A DNA stretch of 64,000 bases from Blattamonas nauphoetae (taxonomy: Eukaryota; Preaxostyla; Oxymonadida). The notes under the pieces are model-generated. The model had not been told where the DNA came from and did no database searches. It worked only from the letters and a program-made list of their open reading frames with translations. The position numbers and the translations under genes were made by a program. This document shows positions 23,695 through 34,377 of the stretch, piece after piece (the stretch's first letter is position 1; the number at the start of each line of letters is the position of its first letter). The stretch spans positions 62,001 through 126,000 of the forward strand of contig JARBJD010000067.1 of the NCBI GenBank assembly GCA_033064195.1, written 5' to 3'.

Positions 23695-24943
23695 ATGAGT
23701 GAACGGAGATCTCTGTCATCTCAATCCATTGAATCTTCATCAACAGAATTTTCAAGAAGTGATATCGCCAATATTGCACTCTCTGAGGATATTCCAACCG
23801 AATCTCTCGAATCGCACATACACCGGTTTGAAAGCGGTGATGAGTCTCTTTCATGGACAGTGTGTTGTTCGCCTATTTATCTCACTTTCTGCAGAGATTG
23901 ATGGAATGGTTTGTTGAAGCGGTGATTGGAACAGAACTGTTCCGAAATGAACACCCCTCTGCCCCGCCTCTGATCTCTGAGAACATCGGAATTGACTCAT
24001 CCTCCACAATCGTGATCGGTCTTCTCTTTTTCTCCTTTCATCGTCTGATCAGCTTTTCCCTCGTCGCCATTCGAACCATCGATTTCTGGTTCTCTCTCTT
24101 CCGACATCTCCACCCTCTGCGCGTTCTTTCTTCACATCCATCGAACACTTGAAATCAACAACCGATTGATCCTCCCTTTTGACGACACCCAACAGGATAT
24201 TGTCTTCGCCCGATTCATGGTTGCCCTCGTCGAAGAATGTGTCTCTTCCAACAAGCTCATTCTACCAAACTCGTCTCCTACAGACCACTTCCAATCTTTT
24301 GTGGAGTTTTATCATCAACTTTGCGAGAGGGACGAATTCTACACGAATTCATTTCTCCCTCACACGCTCGTTTTATCGTTCGGTCATTTTGTTCTTCAAC
24401 CAGACCGTTGCAGTTCATTCATTCTACCCGATCACTCGTTCCTTCGTGCCGATGATATTATTGAGTATTCGGAGGAACTTCTGAATGTGGTGAAGAAGAT
24501 CAAAGTGACACACTCGTTGGAGGGAGTTCGGAAAGTGTATTTTGACTGGACAGAATGGGTGACAATGATGGAAACAATCGAGAAAGTAGCAACACTTGGG
24601 GTGTGTCTTCATTTCTGTTCATTCATCTCTTCAGCGTGATCTATCCTTCCTCCAATCTCGCTGTCTTCGAACCACACTCCATTCACTCCAAACGAAACAT
24701 CAACACATTGTCAACCCGTCTCCAATCGTAGAAAACACTGAAACAGACACTCCCCCCTTTCTGATTACAGGTGATCATTCAAATTTCTCCGCATCAGTCA
24801 TCTCCACCCAAATTGCACTTCCGTCTGATCAATCGTCTTCTGAATCGCAAGTCCTCGCTTCCGACCAGTTGGTCTTCCATGCAGACTCCATCGGTCGTCA
24901 TTCCCGACAGGTCCTCTATGCGATTCATGACATCCTCACACGC
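23695..24943 (+). pseudogene. A5: 3'-truncated copy of A3
   Basis: Exons 1-3 (23695-23859, 23895-24018, 24053-24600) and the start of exon 4 (24635-24943) are intact, with the family introns of 35, 34 and 34 nt. Similarity to A3 stops sharply after CACACGC at 24943, and unrelated AT-rich sequence follows, so about 600 codons, exons 5 and 6 and the terminator are missing. In exon 3 only a handful of residues differ from A3 (for example YTQQ/DTQQ, GHYV/GHFV and RNVY/RKVY). The read-through frame ends at a stop 24980-24982 after 13 foreign codons. This marks the right edge of the array. Confidence 0.85.
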
Positions 24944-25469
24944 AGGGTGTTCCAAACGTACCCATATTTTTGTAGATCATGATCACAAAAACCCATTTCA
25001 TGAACATTATGTCAAATCCTAAATGTGAATTGAATATTGATAAACAAACAAAAATCTCGGAAAAAGCGGAAAAGAAAGCGTAAGGGAGACGTTGGTTGAA
25101 GTGGACGGATGTACAGACGAAGAGATACAGTTAAGACAATCAATTTCATCTTTTCTGCGCGTCTCGCTCAGCCTGTTTTTGGGTGTCATCGATGAGCGAG
25201 AAGTGGTTTAAGCGCAGACTCGGCAGGGATTCATTCGATGGGACAAGCATGTGTTGTGTGTTTGATGAAGCAACGAAGATAAAGCAACATCTCAAAGAAC
25301 CTGAACTCATGCTATTCGAGCAAAATTGCTCGCTGTTTGTCCTCCCTCCGCCCAACATCCGAACAAGGCTGTCTGATAGTTTCTTCTATTCTTCAACCAC
25401 TTTGACCACACTCTCAATTACACACACCATTGAGCTTCAGCTTCCAACAACGCGAGGCAACTAGGCATC
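24944..25469. other. Unique sequence after the array break, no gene supported
   Basis: AT-richer sequence immediately right of the A5 truncation. A + strand frame from 25183 to 25464 (93 codons) is not recognisably protein-like and has no family match in the window. Confidence 0.3.
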
Positions 25470-26105
25470 TTGAGACTGACTGGCATGTGCAGAAAGGAAT
25501 CATTTGTTGGTCGACAAGAAAGAGACAGTCGGAGGAATCGGCAGGAAGGAGCGAGAAACACTTCGATGGTTCACAAGCGACGAGCGAGAAGCGGGTGGAG
25601 AGGAGATTCCGCAGATGGGACGAGCACTTTCTGCACCATTTTGACATCAACACGGTTTCGTTCATCGCGATTGTCGACGTCAAGTGATCTCAATCCAAAT
25701 GGTGTCACTATTCGGAGAGTCGTTCATGATGTGGACGAGACAGACGAGGAGAGTGAGGGATCGGCAGAAGAGACAGACGAGGAGAGTGAGGGATCGGCAG
25801 AAGAGACAGACGAGGAGAGTGAGGGATCGGCAGAAGAGACAGACGAGGAGAGTGAGGGATCGGCAGAAGAGACAGACTGTACTTTCAGAGACACGATGGC
25901 TCGACCGATCAGTTGTGCTTCGACGAGTGTCAGTTGGAATTATCGAGAATGGTTCGAGGACAGACGATCCAGCAATCTCATCGTTCCTTCAACACGAAGC
26001 TGTGTGGATGAAGAAACGATGACAGAGGACAGCTGGAGACCATCGCGGCGAGAGAGCAACAAGGGATTGAGTGTAACAAATATGGAAGTGTGGATGGAGG
26101 GGTAG
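25470..26105 (+). CDS. Possible gene with an acidic 11-residue repeat
   Basis: A 211-codon frame contains four tandem copies of the 11-residue acidic unit ETDEESEGSAE (25737-25868) between Arg/Ser-rich flanks, and ends in TAG. The displayed start is not a clear ATG and upstream exons could exist. An overlapping frame (25684-26022) reads the same DNA as a basic Arg-rich repeat, because 33 bp is a multiple of three. The acidic frame is preferred only because such Glu/Asp/Ser repeats are common in proteins. The surrounding DNA (26106-26938) looks decayed, so this may also be a pseudogene. Confidence 0.3.
   Translation: MRLTGMCRKESFVGRQERDSRRNRQEGARNTSMVHKRRARSGWRGDSADGTSTFCTILTSTRFRSSRLSTSSDLNPNGVTIRRVVHDVDETDEESEGSAEETDEESEGSAEETDEESEGSAEETDEESEGSAEETDCTFRDTMARPISCASTSVSWNYREWFEDRRSSNLIVPSTRSCVDEETMTEDSWRPSRRESNKGLSVTNMEVWMEG
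25737..25877 (+). repeat. 33-bp minisatellite, four copies plus a partial one
   Basis: Unit starts GAGACAGACGAGGAGAGTGA and repeats at 25737, 25770, 25803 and 25836, with the first 9 bases repeated again at 25869. The copies are identical, indicating recent slippage or conversion. Confidence 0.95.
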
Positions 26106-26938
26106 AGAAATGAAGAGCGAGATGGTCTTTCATCGGAAGGCTCAGCCACATTCATTCCAACACGAAAACGACAGCGAGTTGATCGAAGGATGAGATCCAG
26201 CAACAACAACAACCACAGCTCATCAAGCAAGGGGCAGACAGAGCGGCAAGTCAGAGCACAGCGAGAGCGACTGACAAAGCGGGGGAGAGACCGAAGAAAG
26301 AGAATGGGAACGATGTTGGGTCAAGTGAGGGTGAAGTCCAAGATTTCCTTCTCGTCGCACTCCGGAAGAGAAAAGGCTTCTCGAAATGTTGTTTGTAGTG
26401 CACTCCGTTGGCAATTGATGAGATGAGAGCGAAGTTCCATCGCTCGACACCATTCAACAGCATCGTTGGTGAGAGAGTGACGATCAATCAGGCAGAGCAT
26501 GCAGTGAGCGAGTCGACAGAAATGGAGGACAAAGAGAGAGCAGTGTCGACCGAGCAGACGAGGAGAGAGGATGCGGCGAGTGGTGGAGGACGTGAAGTGG
26601 GAAGGGCTGATGACGAGAGGTTTGAGTTAGTCAGGAGTTGGATTGTGCTCTATCTAAAAGATGAACGTAATTGACATCGAATGGAAGAGTGGTTTGATCG
26701 AATCGGGCAGTTGCTTCATGCATTCTGCTTCATCCTCGTGCTCGATGAGCGAGAGAGCTATCACTTCGCGCGAGCTCCGCGTCAGAAACAGAATCCAATG
26801 AACTTCAGCAATGCTATGTTGTCGCATAAGTCCACAACGAGTGGTCTTGTCATCCGAATGAAGCGACACGGGCAGACTCTCGTGGTCAGCGAGATTCTCG
26901 TCAACACACACAAACAGAGGCGTTGTCAATGTTTTCGC
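26106..26938. other. Low-quality, probably decayed coding sequence
   Basis: Several short frames, purine-rich and rich in Arg and Ser codons. Scattered words on the + strand (around 26420-26480 and 26690-26760) faintly resemble beta-helix protein segments and could be the decayed 5' side of the beta-helix gene that resumes at 31458. I cannot support a gene. Confidence 0.25.
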
Positions 26939-27031
26939 GGGTAAGTCTAGGCTCAGATCCGGAAAAGTCTAGACGCAGATCTGCAGATCGGTCTAGGCGC
27001 AGATCTCGAAGTCTACACGCAGATCTCTCTT
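26939..27031 (+). repeat. Left terminal inverted repeat of the cargo element
   Basis: Four direct copies of a 16-bp word: GTCTAGGCTCAGATCC at 26945, GTCTAGACGCAGATCT at 26967, GTCTAGGCGCAGATCT at 26991 and GTCTACACGCAGATCT at 27011. Similarity to the other end continues weakly inward past 27031. Confidence 0.85.
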
Positions 27032-27241
27032 GTTTTGGTTCATTTCGACTTAAAAATGTTTGCAATCAAAGAATACGACGTGAAATGTGAATTTTGTGTT
27101 GATCATTTCGCATTTTTCGGCATTGCAGTTTGGAGTTGACTTCAGAGTTGATCCCACCCATGAATGTCGCTTGCTGCCGCTGCAGTATCCTCATCCCAAT
27201 CACTGACCGTTCAGTCTTCATCCACAGGACGTATCGCCTTG

Positions 27242-30200
27242 TTAATGTCCTCCATCATCGCTTTCACACTCAAACGCGGTAGACATTCCCAAGCCGAGTG
27301 ATTGCGTGTCTGAAGGCGAGTTCTGAGGAAGGAATGAGATTGTTGCGGTGTCACTTGGGACACTTACACTGAACCGCGAGAGAGAAGCCGTGAAAGGAGA
27401 GGAAGAGAAGGGCGACGACGCGTTGAAGTGTCCAGTGTCGACAGCCTCAATCTCGTCAATCCCAACCAGTTCAAACGATCCCAACGTGTCGGTCTCGACC
27501 TCTTTGCCTGAGGGACGGAGTGTGGGGGACTGGCGAGAAGGCGGGCGAGGAGTGGGTCGAGGCAGGGAGGAGGATGTGGCAGCGGAGAGGAGGGAGTGTG
27601 GGAAGGGAGGTGTGTTGAAGAGAAGCTGATGCGAATCTGTCGGCGAACAGTGCAGTTCCTCGAAGATCGGTTGCTTTGGTTCATGCGGTGGTGACTGGGT
27701 TGATTTCGGTGATTGTGCTGTAGGGACTGTCTGCTTCCCAGACGACGACTTGTGAAGCGAATGGAAGATGGTTGGGATGCTCTGCTCAGCCTCCGAAGAC
27801 TCTTCCGACGTGGCTGGCGATCGAGACATGATTTTGAGACTGATCAGGGGAGGTGTGCTGTCGGACATTGTGCTCGGACTGCCAGCCTCAAACATGAAGC
27901 GCTGGGCAGAGAGGGAGTGGTTGATGCTGCGTGGCTGAGGAGTGGTGGAGGGGAACGGGGGCATCCAACTAGTCGACGCCATCTGAAGAGAGAGGAAGGA
28001 GCGAGAGATCGACGCCGGTGAGTGTTGCGATGTTGAGAACAGCGGAGAGTCTGTCTGCCACGGCGACGATCCCCGAATGTGCGAAGGCTGGGTTGGCGGA
28101 GAATCGATTGAGACTACAGTGGCCTTCTGTGCCTTCGACTCCTCCTCTTCCGCTCTCGACTTGACGAAGAACTCCCATTCCTCTTGCCTTTGCTGCTCGG
28201 CGTCGAGTCTCGTCTGCGCGTTTCGTTGTTTGAGGTCGACGAGAAGCTGCTCTTGAATCTCGCTTGTCTTCGAACACCACTTCTCCAGATCAGCTTCGAG
28301 GGTCCCATCTTCGTCCAACGCTTCGGAGACAGCGTCGCACAGCTCGAGGATGTACTCGTCTCGACACAGCCACTCCAACACGTCAACCATCCCCACTCCC
28401 TTCACCTCAGGAAGCTCGAGAAGGGAGTTGTGGGTGAAAGAGACTGTGCGAGTGTGGGAGTGGTTGTTGATTGTTTGGACTGTTGCTACAGAATGACAAT
28501 CAAATCGAGCAAGACGCCATTCGACAAAATCAAGCATGATTTCTTCCTTCCCCTTGTCCTTCAGGTTACCCACCCAGTTCTGTTCGACTCGTGCCATCTC
28601 TTCCCGAAAGCTCTGTTCCTCCAATCGCCGTTCTTCCATCCCCTCCATCTCGATGGTCCGGACACGCTGGGCAAACTGCATCACCATGAACGGGTACACG
28701 AAGAGAAGAAGGATCCCGTGGCGTGTTTCTTCCTGATGAGTGGTTTTGAGGAAGGAGGGTGAGGAGAAACTCGAGAAGGGACGAGCTCAGAGCGTGATCT
28801 GACAGACGGTGTTTCAGGAATGGAGTGAAGATGAGATAGAAGGGATTGGTTGGGGCGAATGACGGGTGGTCGAAGAGAGCGGGCGGGAGGAAGGACGACA
28901 GGTTCACCTGGTCCAGCAAAGAAAGGGGATGATGAAAATCTAATCCAGAAATTGACGGAAGTGTCATGTTTGGCGTGTTTGGGGGAAAAATAAGGTCAAA
29001 AGAGTGTTGGACGAATGGAGGGCGGTTCGAAGGTAGCGAAGAGCGGGCAAACTAAACGAGGAAGAAATGGGGATCTGTCCGAACAAAATAAGAATATGCT
29101 GGGTGAACACCGAGTTTGAGAAGAAAGAGAGGATTTGAGGGTGACTCGTGGATACCAAATGGCACGCCAGTTCACACAGTTGCTGGAGGGGACAGAAGAA
29201 AGAGGAAATGTCGGGATCGATTCATCTTCGAGATCTGCAACACCTGTTCTGTGTTTCCATGCGTTTAGGCAGTATGAGCAATCGGTACACGGATGAAGGG
29301 ACACCAGATCACGCGAGGAGATCTCGTCTGAAGATGAGGGAATACCCGCGAGTGAGAGTGTCAGGACTTCTTGGAGGGCGTGGTTGTCGGAAAGGTTGGG
29401 TTTTGGGGGAGGAAAGAGGGAGAGTTGATGGGTCAGAGGGACTGACGTGATGGGGCTGAATAGGAGCGGAATTAGGTGCTTAGTGATCAGCGAAGAAAGG
29501 GGATGAGACGCTGGTGTATTTGTCATTATGAGAAAAACCACATCAAACAATTGTTGCGTGATTGATCTCGGTGATGCAAAGAGGATCGCGAACACGATGG
29601 TGTGCAGAGAGGGATAATTCTGGACATGTTCGTCCTGATGTGCGGTGATAACAGCCTGTGCGTTGAACGAGAGCAACGACAGAAGCGTATTCGTGAGGGC
29701 AAGGAAAGGCGACGTCTGTTTCGGTGGTGTTGGCGTGAGGGGCGTAGAAATCTGATCTGCCTTGTCATTCTCTCGCAAATATGAAAAGAATGGTTGGCTG
29801 TTCTGTTGACTGAATTGAGTGTCAGGTGGTCGAGTGTGATGGTGTCTTGTGTTAGCGTTGGCATCTGGGATTACGATGATCTTCGTGAGGACCCTTGTTA
29901 GTTTGGAGATAACGCCGTTGTCGACAAGTTCTGTGACGACAGATTGGATTAAATTGTCTTCCTGTCCACGGCACATGATGCAGATTTCGTCGATCAAGAG
30001 GACTGCTCGCCTCCATCCGCCAAGACGGTCCAATTCCTGTTCATCAATCCGCTGAACAGACTCCGAGTTCTCAGAAAGCGACGAGAAGAAGGAGGATTTC
30101 CATGCCATCATCTCGCTTGGCAATTGAGACCAGGAACGATTGGACGAGGGCGATAGATGCCTGGAAGAGAGTTTGCGTTTTCGGACACTATTCGTCCAGA

Positions 30201-31291
30201 ATCAGCTGTCGACAGCTTCAAAATCGATGTAGATCTGCTGGTCATGTTCAGAAGGGTGATTGACTGTGTACCACCATCCATCTTCAACAGCGAGGGGTGT
30301 ATGGTCTTTTCCTTGGAACCACCACTCGCAAAGCCAAAGGTGCATGTCATGAAGACCGCATTTGTTCGAACAAGCGTGTCCTTAACGATGTCTGTGTCTC
30401 CGCCTCGTCTCCTCATCCTTTGCACTCCCTCTTGTATATTCTTCGTGTTTTTCCGGCTTTTCTCATATCTGCAATGTCTCTTTGCACTGGGCAGGGAGGA
30501 CAACGCGTTTGGGCCATAGTTGGTTACTCCTCACGCCTTCAGCTTCTTTCCTGGTCTGACCTCATTATGTTGTCCACAGCCTTGTAATTATGTTTATCTT
30601 TGGTTTTTGGTTTCATCTTTCAGCCTTTGTTCTTCAACAGTCTTTCTCAGTCCTCGTTCACTCTCCTCCGAATTTGCATCTTTTAGATGCCCCTTTCTCG
30701 CTCCTTCTCGCACATTTCTTCCTGCGTCATCATTTCCTGTCATCCTGGTTTCATTGTTCTTCTTTCAAGCGGGGTGTAATGTTCAGCCATGTGCGGAGGA
30801 GACTGGTTCCAGATCAAAATCGATTGAGGTGTGGAGGAAACGAGAGTGTCATCAGGATTAAGAAAGATGGGAAGGTAATGACCAGAATAATGATGAGATG
30901 CTGATGATGAAGTCAAGAGAGATATTCGAAGAAGAGAAGGGCATACGATTGGTGAGTGAACCGTCGATTCTGATTGGAGATCCTGGAGGATGGATGAGGA
31001 GATCAGTGAGAGTGAACTTGGAGACATGAGGAGAGAGGATATCTGGTGAAATTGAATCCAGAATTTTACAGGGGCATTGGCAAACGCTGGTTGCTTGTGG
31101 AATTCAGTAGTGGAAACGATGATGATGAAAAGGAGTATGGAAAAGGAATGGGAGAACAAACACTTGCTGGGGAGCATCCAGCCAGGTGCAGTTATTCGTT
31201 GTGCAGGCGATGAGACTTGATCAACCCAGGTTCTGATCGAGATTTGAATCAACTGATGCAATAATGCTGTTAAGTGAAGTGAAAAGCCCAA
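27242..31291 (-). CDS. Multi-exon gene inside the terminal-repeat element, large helical protein of unknown function
   Basis: Long - strand frames follow each other across the whole interior: 31291-30740, 30503-30108, 30123-28996, 29158-28964, 28967-28566 and 28699-27242 (485 codons, ends TAG-type stop at 27242). Phase changes between them fit introns, for example a CCTTTTCATAC-type pyrimidine stretch before CCACAAG near 31090, but I could not fix all boundaries. Protein-like parts include 'HVSKFTLTDLLIHPPGSP', 'RRAVLLIDEICIMCRGQED' with 'VVTELVDNGVISKLTRVLTK', a Cys cluster 'CTDCSYCLNAWKHR', and 'MEERRLEEQSFREEMARVEQ', a likely coiled coil, then a long Ser/Pro/Thr-rich tail. The alternation of Leu-rich helices resembles HEAT/ARM-type scaffolds. 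Nothing identifies it as a transposase. Some + strand frames in 30157-30861 are also protein-like and leave doubt about that middle part. Confidence 0.45.
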
Positions 31292-31364
31292 AAACAGGAT
31301 ACGATGTCTATATTTAGGTTTGAGAAGATTAAAATGTGATTCAAAGTCGAAAATAACACGAAGA

Positions 31365-31457
31365 AAGAGAGATCTGCGTGTAGACTTCGAGATCTGCGCC
31401 TAGACCGATCTGCAGATCTGCGCCTAGACTTTTTCGGATCTGAGTCTAGACCTACCC
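31365..31457 (-). repeat. Right terminal inverted repeat of the cargo element
   Basis: Reverse complement of the left repeat with a few mismatches (GGTAGGTCTAGACTCAG against GGTAAGTCTAGGCTCAG), with the same four 16-bp words in the same spacing. Confidence 0.85.
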
Positions 31458-33860
31458 AGCGTGCATGACATGGAGGCCTCGCGCTGTTCAGCCGAAGGCA
31501 AAGGAGGCGCCTTCTTCATCCACTCTGTCGATGCAACATCGCAAATCGACCTTCGCCCGACTCTCATCGACTGTTCGGCCGAACTTGGTGGGGGCATGTT
31601 TCTCGACGTGTCCCATTTTCAGTGGTTGTCACTGTCGCATCCCGGATATGTCAATCTCCTCTCACACTACATCGCTGCAAACATGTTTTCTAATTGCTTT
31701 GCTCAGAAGGGAGCAGGAATCTTCTTCGACGGAGATTGGTCGGATGTTGGTACAGTTTCATTTGGATCATTGTCAATGTCGAACGGTGGTCCTCTTGTCA
31801 GCGGACACGATCTGTTCTTCTCTCAATCACTCTCCGAGTCATTCCCAGACTTAGAACTGTTGCTGCAGAATCTGACCGAGCAAAGCTGGTCAATGAGCAC
31901 TCTGGCGTCGGATGATGATCCGTTCAAACAAGTCGTAGTGGAAGGCCGCCCTGAACTGTCTCGCAACTTGGACTGCCCAAAGATTGTTCTGATCGCCTCT
32001 GATTCGCCTACCTATCAGTGCATCTCCGATAAACTGTCGAAAAGCAGTTCCCTCCACGATTATCTCCCTCTCCTGCATCTGAAGGACGAGAACAATGAAT
32101 ATCGCCAGATCCCTGTATTCCTCCAACACACAATCTTTTTTGACCAAACTGCTGTGTTGACAGAACAATCCATCATTCTCACTCCGGAGACGTTGACCGA
32201 TCCTGCTCAGCCCTCCACTCTCTCGCTTGGATCCAACCATTGGAAGGAAGATCGCTTCTTCCTCAGAATCGAGAAGGAGGGACAAGTTGAGATCTCGAAT
32301 GTTCCCCTCGTCTGGGGAATCAATCTGGGATTGTGCGAAGTGGTTGATGGATCAGGAACAGCGAAGATCTCATCGTGCAGCACCACTCTCAGCATTGCCG
32401 TGTCTATCCCATTCATCTCTTGTTCAGCCGGCACTCTCATCATCAATCAATCTTCGATCACAACCATTGACCCATCTCCACTCACTGTCCCTCTCATCCA
32501 TTCATCTCCTCTCTCCTCCTTTGCCTCCAACACAGCCACATATCAAATCAGGATCGAAATGGATGGAGTGCAATTCTCCAATCTAAATGTGGATGAGTCA
32601 CTCGATGGGATCGTGCAACTCGAAGGAATGCATTCTCTGCGACTGAAGAATGTGTTCTTTGTGAACGTGAAGAGCGGAGCAACAGATGCTGTTCGAATTG
32701 TCGTCGTGGGATCAGGTCTTTCCAAATCGATCGAGCCAGTGCTGGCGTCTGGATTCCCTCAACCAAGAACTGGACTTGATGCTTTGTACAAATCACTCGA
32801 CATTTCTGAGCCAGACACGAGCACCTATCGTTCAGCCACTCTTCTTGTCTATCTCTCCCAATACACCGCTCCAACGATTCACGTCAAATCAATTGGGAAG
32901 GATGTGTTGGGCTGTGGGGATTCTGCTCTGTCGTGCTTCAGTTTGGACGAGGCAGACAGACACCTCGAGGAAGCATTCCCATCTGTCATCTCCGTCCACG
33001 ATTCTGCTCAACTCGCCTCCCAACTGGACATCACTCAAGACGTCACCAGAATTGCTTCAGGAAGCGGAAGTCAGTGTTCAATTGAAGTCGGTGCGAATGG
33101 CTCAATGATCAGTCACAACACTGGAAGTATGGATCACAAACTGGAACTTGTCGGTCTCTCGTTCGTTCTGTCTTCTGGTCGCTCGAACGCACTTCTTCAG
33201 TCGACGAGTGGGACACTGATTCTGACAGACTGTGTGATTGATGGGAGTTCTCTAATCGATGCCGAACTGACAACCCCACTTTTCGAGTTGAAAGGAGGAA
33301 TCACCAATCTCGCCTCGCTCACTCTCCAATCAATCACATCCTCTATCAACCTCGTCACACCCACCTCAGGCTCCGACTTATCTCTGATCATCTCAAAATC
33401 CACTTTCTCTGTCCTGACCCGTCGTGTGGGGAGTGGAGTCGTCTTCGAAGGAAGAATGACATCGGCCAGCACAATGTCCATCTCCGAAAGCAAATTTACA
33501 GAATGCCACTCACTTAACGAAGATGGCAGTGGGCTCGCAAATGGAGGAGCCGTTGCTGTGACTCTTCGCGACAGTACCTCACTCGAAATCCGCAACACTT
33601 CTTTCCACTCGTGCTCGTCAAGTGGGAACGGAGGAGCAATCTGGATTGACGCGAGTTCGTCTCCCGCGCCGTTCACATTCAGTCTTCTCGGGCTGGTGTT
33701 TGGGAGAGGGTCAGAATCGAACAAGTGTGGAGCATCGAAGCGTGGGTCAGATGTGTTCATTCTGGGTGGGAATCTGAGAACACTTGTGGATGCAACGAAA
33801 TGGGAAGGAGCGTTGGAAACAGCGCCACGAGGGACACTCTTCTACAACAAACCAGTGCCC

Positions 33861-33920
33861 TTCAACAAGTGAGATATCCCTGGTGACGTGTAAGGAAACA
33901 ATGGGTGGCAGATCCAATCA
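33861..33920 (+). repeat. Left inverted terminal repeat of the DIRS element
   Basis: Sixty bases beginning TTCAACAAGTGAGATATCCC that match the right end in inverted orientation without mismatch. The outermost 20 bases (33841-33860) are not part of the perfect match but recur in the internal complementary region. Confidence 0.92.
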
Positions 33921-34214
33921 GGAAAAACCAAACAGAATAAATCAAAAACAACTTTATCTGTTCCCAAAAAGATTGACAACAAGGGACTGAAGAGTCACGA
34001 TGTTGGTTTGCCCAAGTGGGGGCAGTTGAAGGGCAAAAAGAGAGAACGATGTCTCTCGTCCAGAAATCCTCAACGAGGAACAAAAACTGGACAAACGAGA
34101 GGTCAAAAGTGACTAATGAAGTGTAAAAGAACCAAAAGGTATATTCAGAGTCGCTCCGCGACATAAAAACAAGAGTCCCCCCGAACGAGCCCCAGTTGTG
34201 TGGCTGCGTTCTTA

Positions 34215-34293
34215 GTTGAAGGGCACTGGTTTGTTGTAGAAGGATTTCCTTTCACTCAATCCTCTACCAAACCTGTGCCTTCAACAAGTGAGA
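34215..34293. repeat. Internal complementary region of the DIRS element
   Basis: Its first half is complementary to the left extremity (33841-33867) and its second half to the right extremity (38607-38655), so it spells the junction of the two ends. In DIRS elements this region templates completion of the circular intermediate. It lies next to the 3' end, as in known members. Confidence 0.9.
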
Positions 34294-34377
34294 GTTGAAA
34301 GGGACCTAAAAGAAGGGAGAAGAATCATTGAAAATGAAAAAGAAGAGAAGGATGTCTTGATTCTTTCTCCTGTACAG

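Larger units (their letters stand above)
26939..31457. mobile_element. 4.5-kb element with 93-bp terminal inverted repeats carrying a host-like gene
   Basis: Two inverted repeats of about 93 bp (26939-27031 and 31365-31457) bound 4,519 bp whose interior is almost filled by one multi-exon-looking gene on the - strand. Each repeat begins GGGTA and contains four spaced copies of a 16-bp word of the type GTCTAGACGCAGATCT. Long structured terminal repeats suggest a class II transposon. No transposase signature is recognised inside, so it may be a non-autonomous element that has captured host sequence (as Pack-type elements do), or an unknown transposon type. No target duplication is obvious: left flank ends TTTTCGC, right flank begins AGCGTGC. 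On the right it abuts the beta-helix gene. Confidence 0.65.

Noticed and set aside
25730-25880. CRISPR array
   Set aside because: The 33-bp units are contiguous with no spacers, and the window is eukaryotic.
26939-31457. DIRS-type element
   Set aside because: It has inverted ends and no target duplication, but no internal complementary region, reverse transcriptase or recombinase was found.
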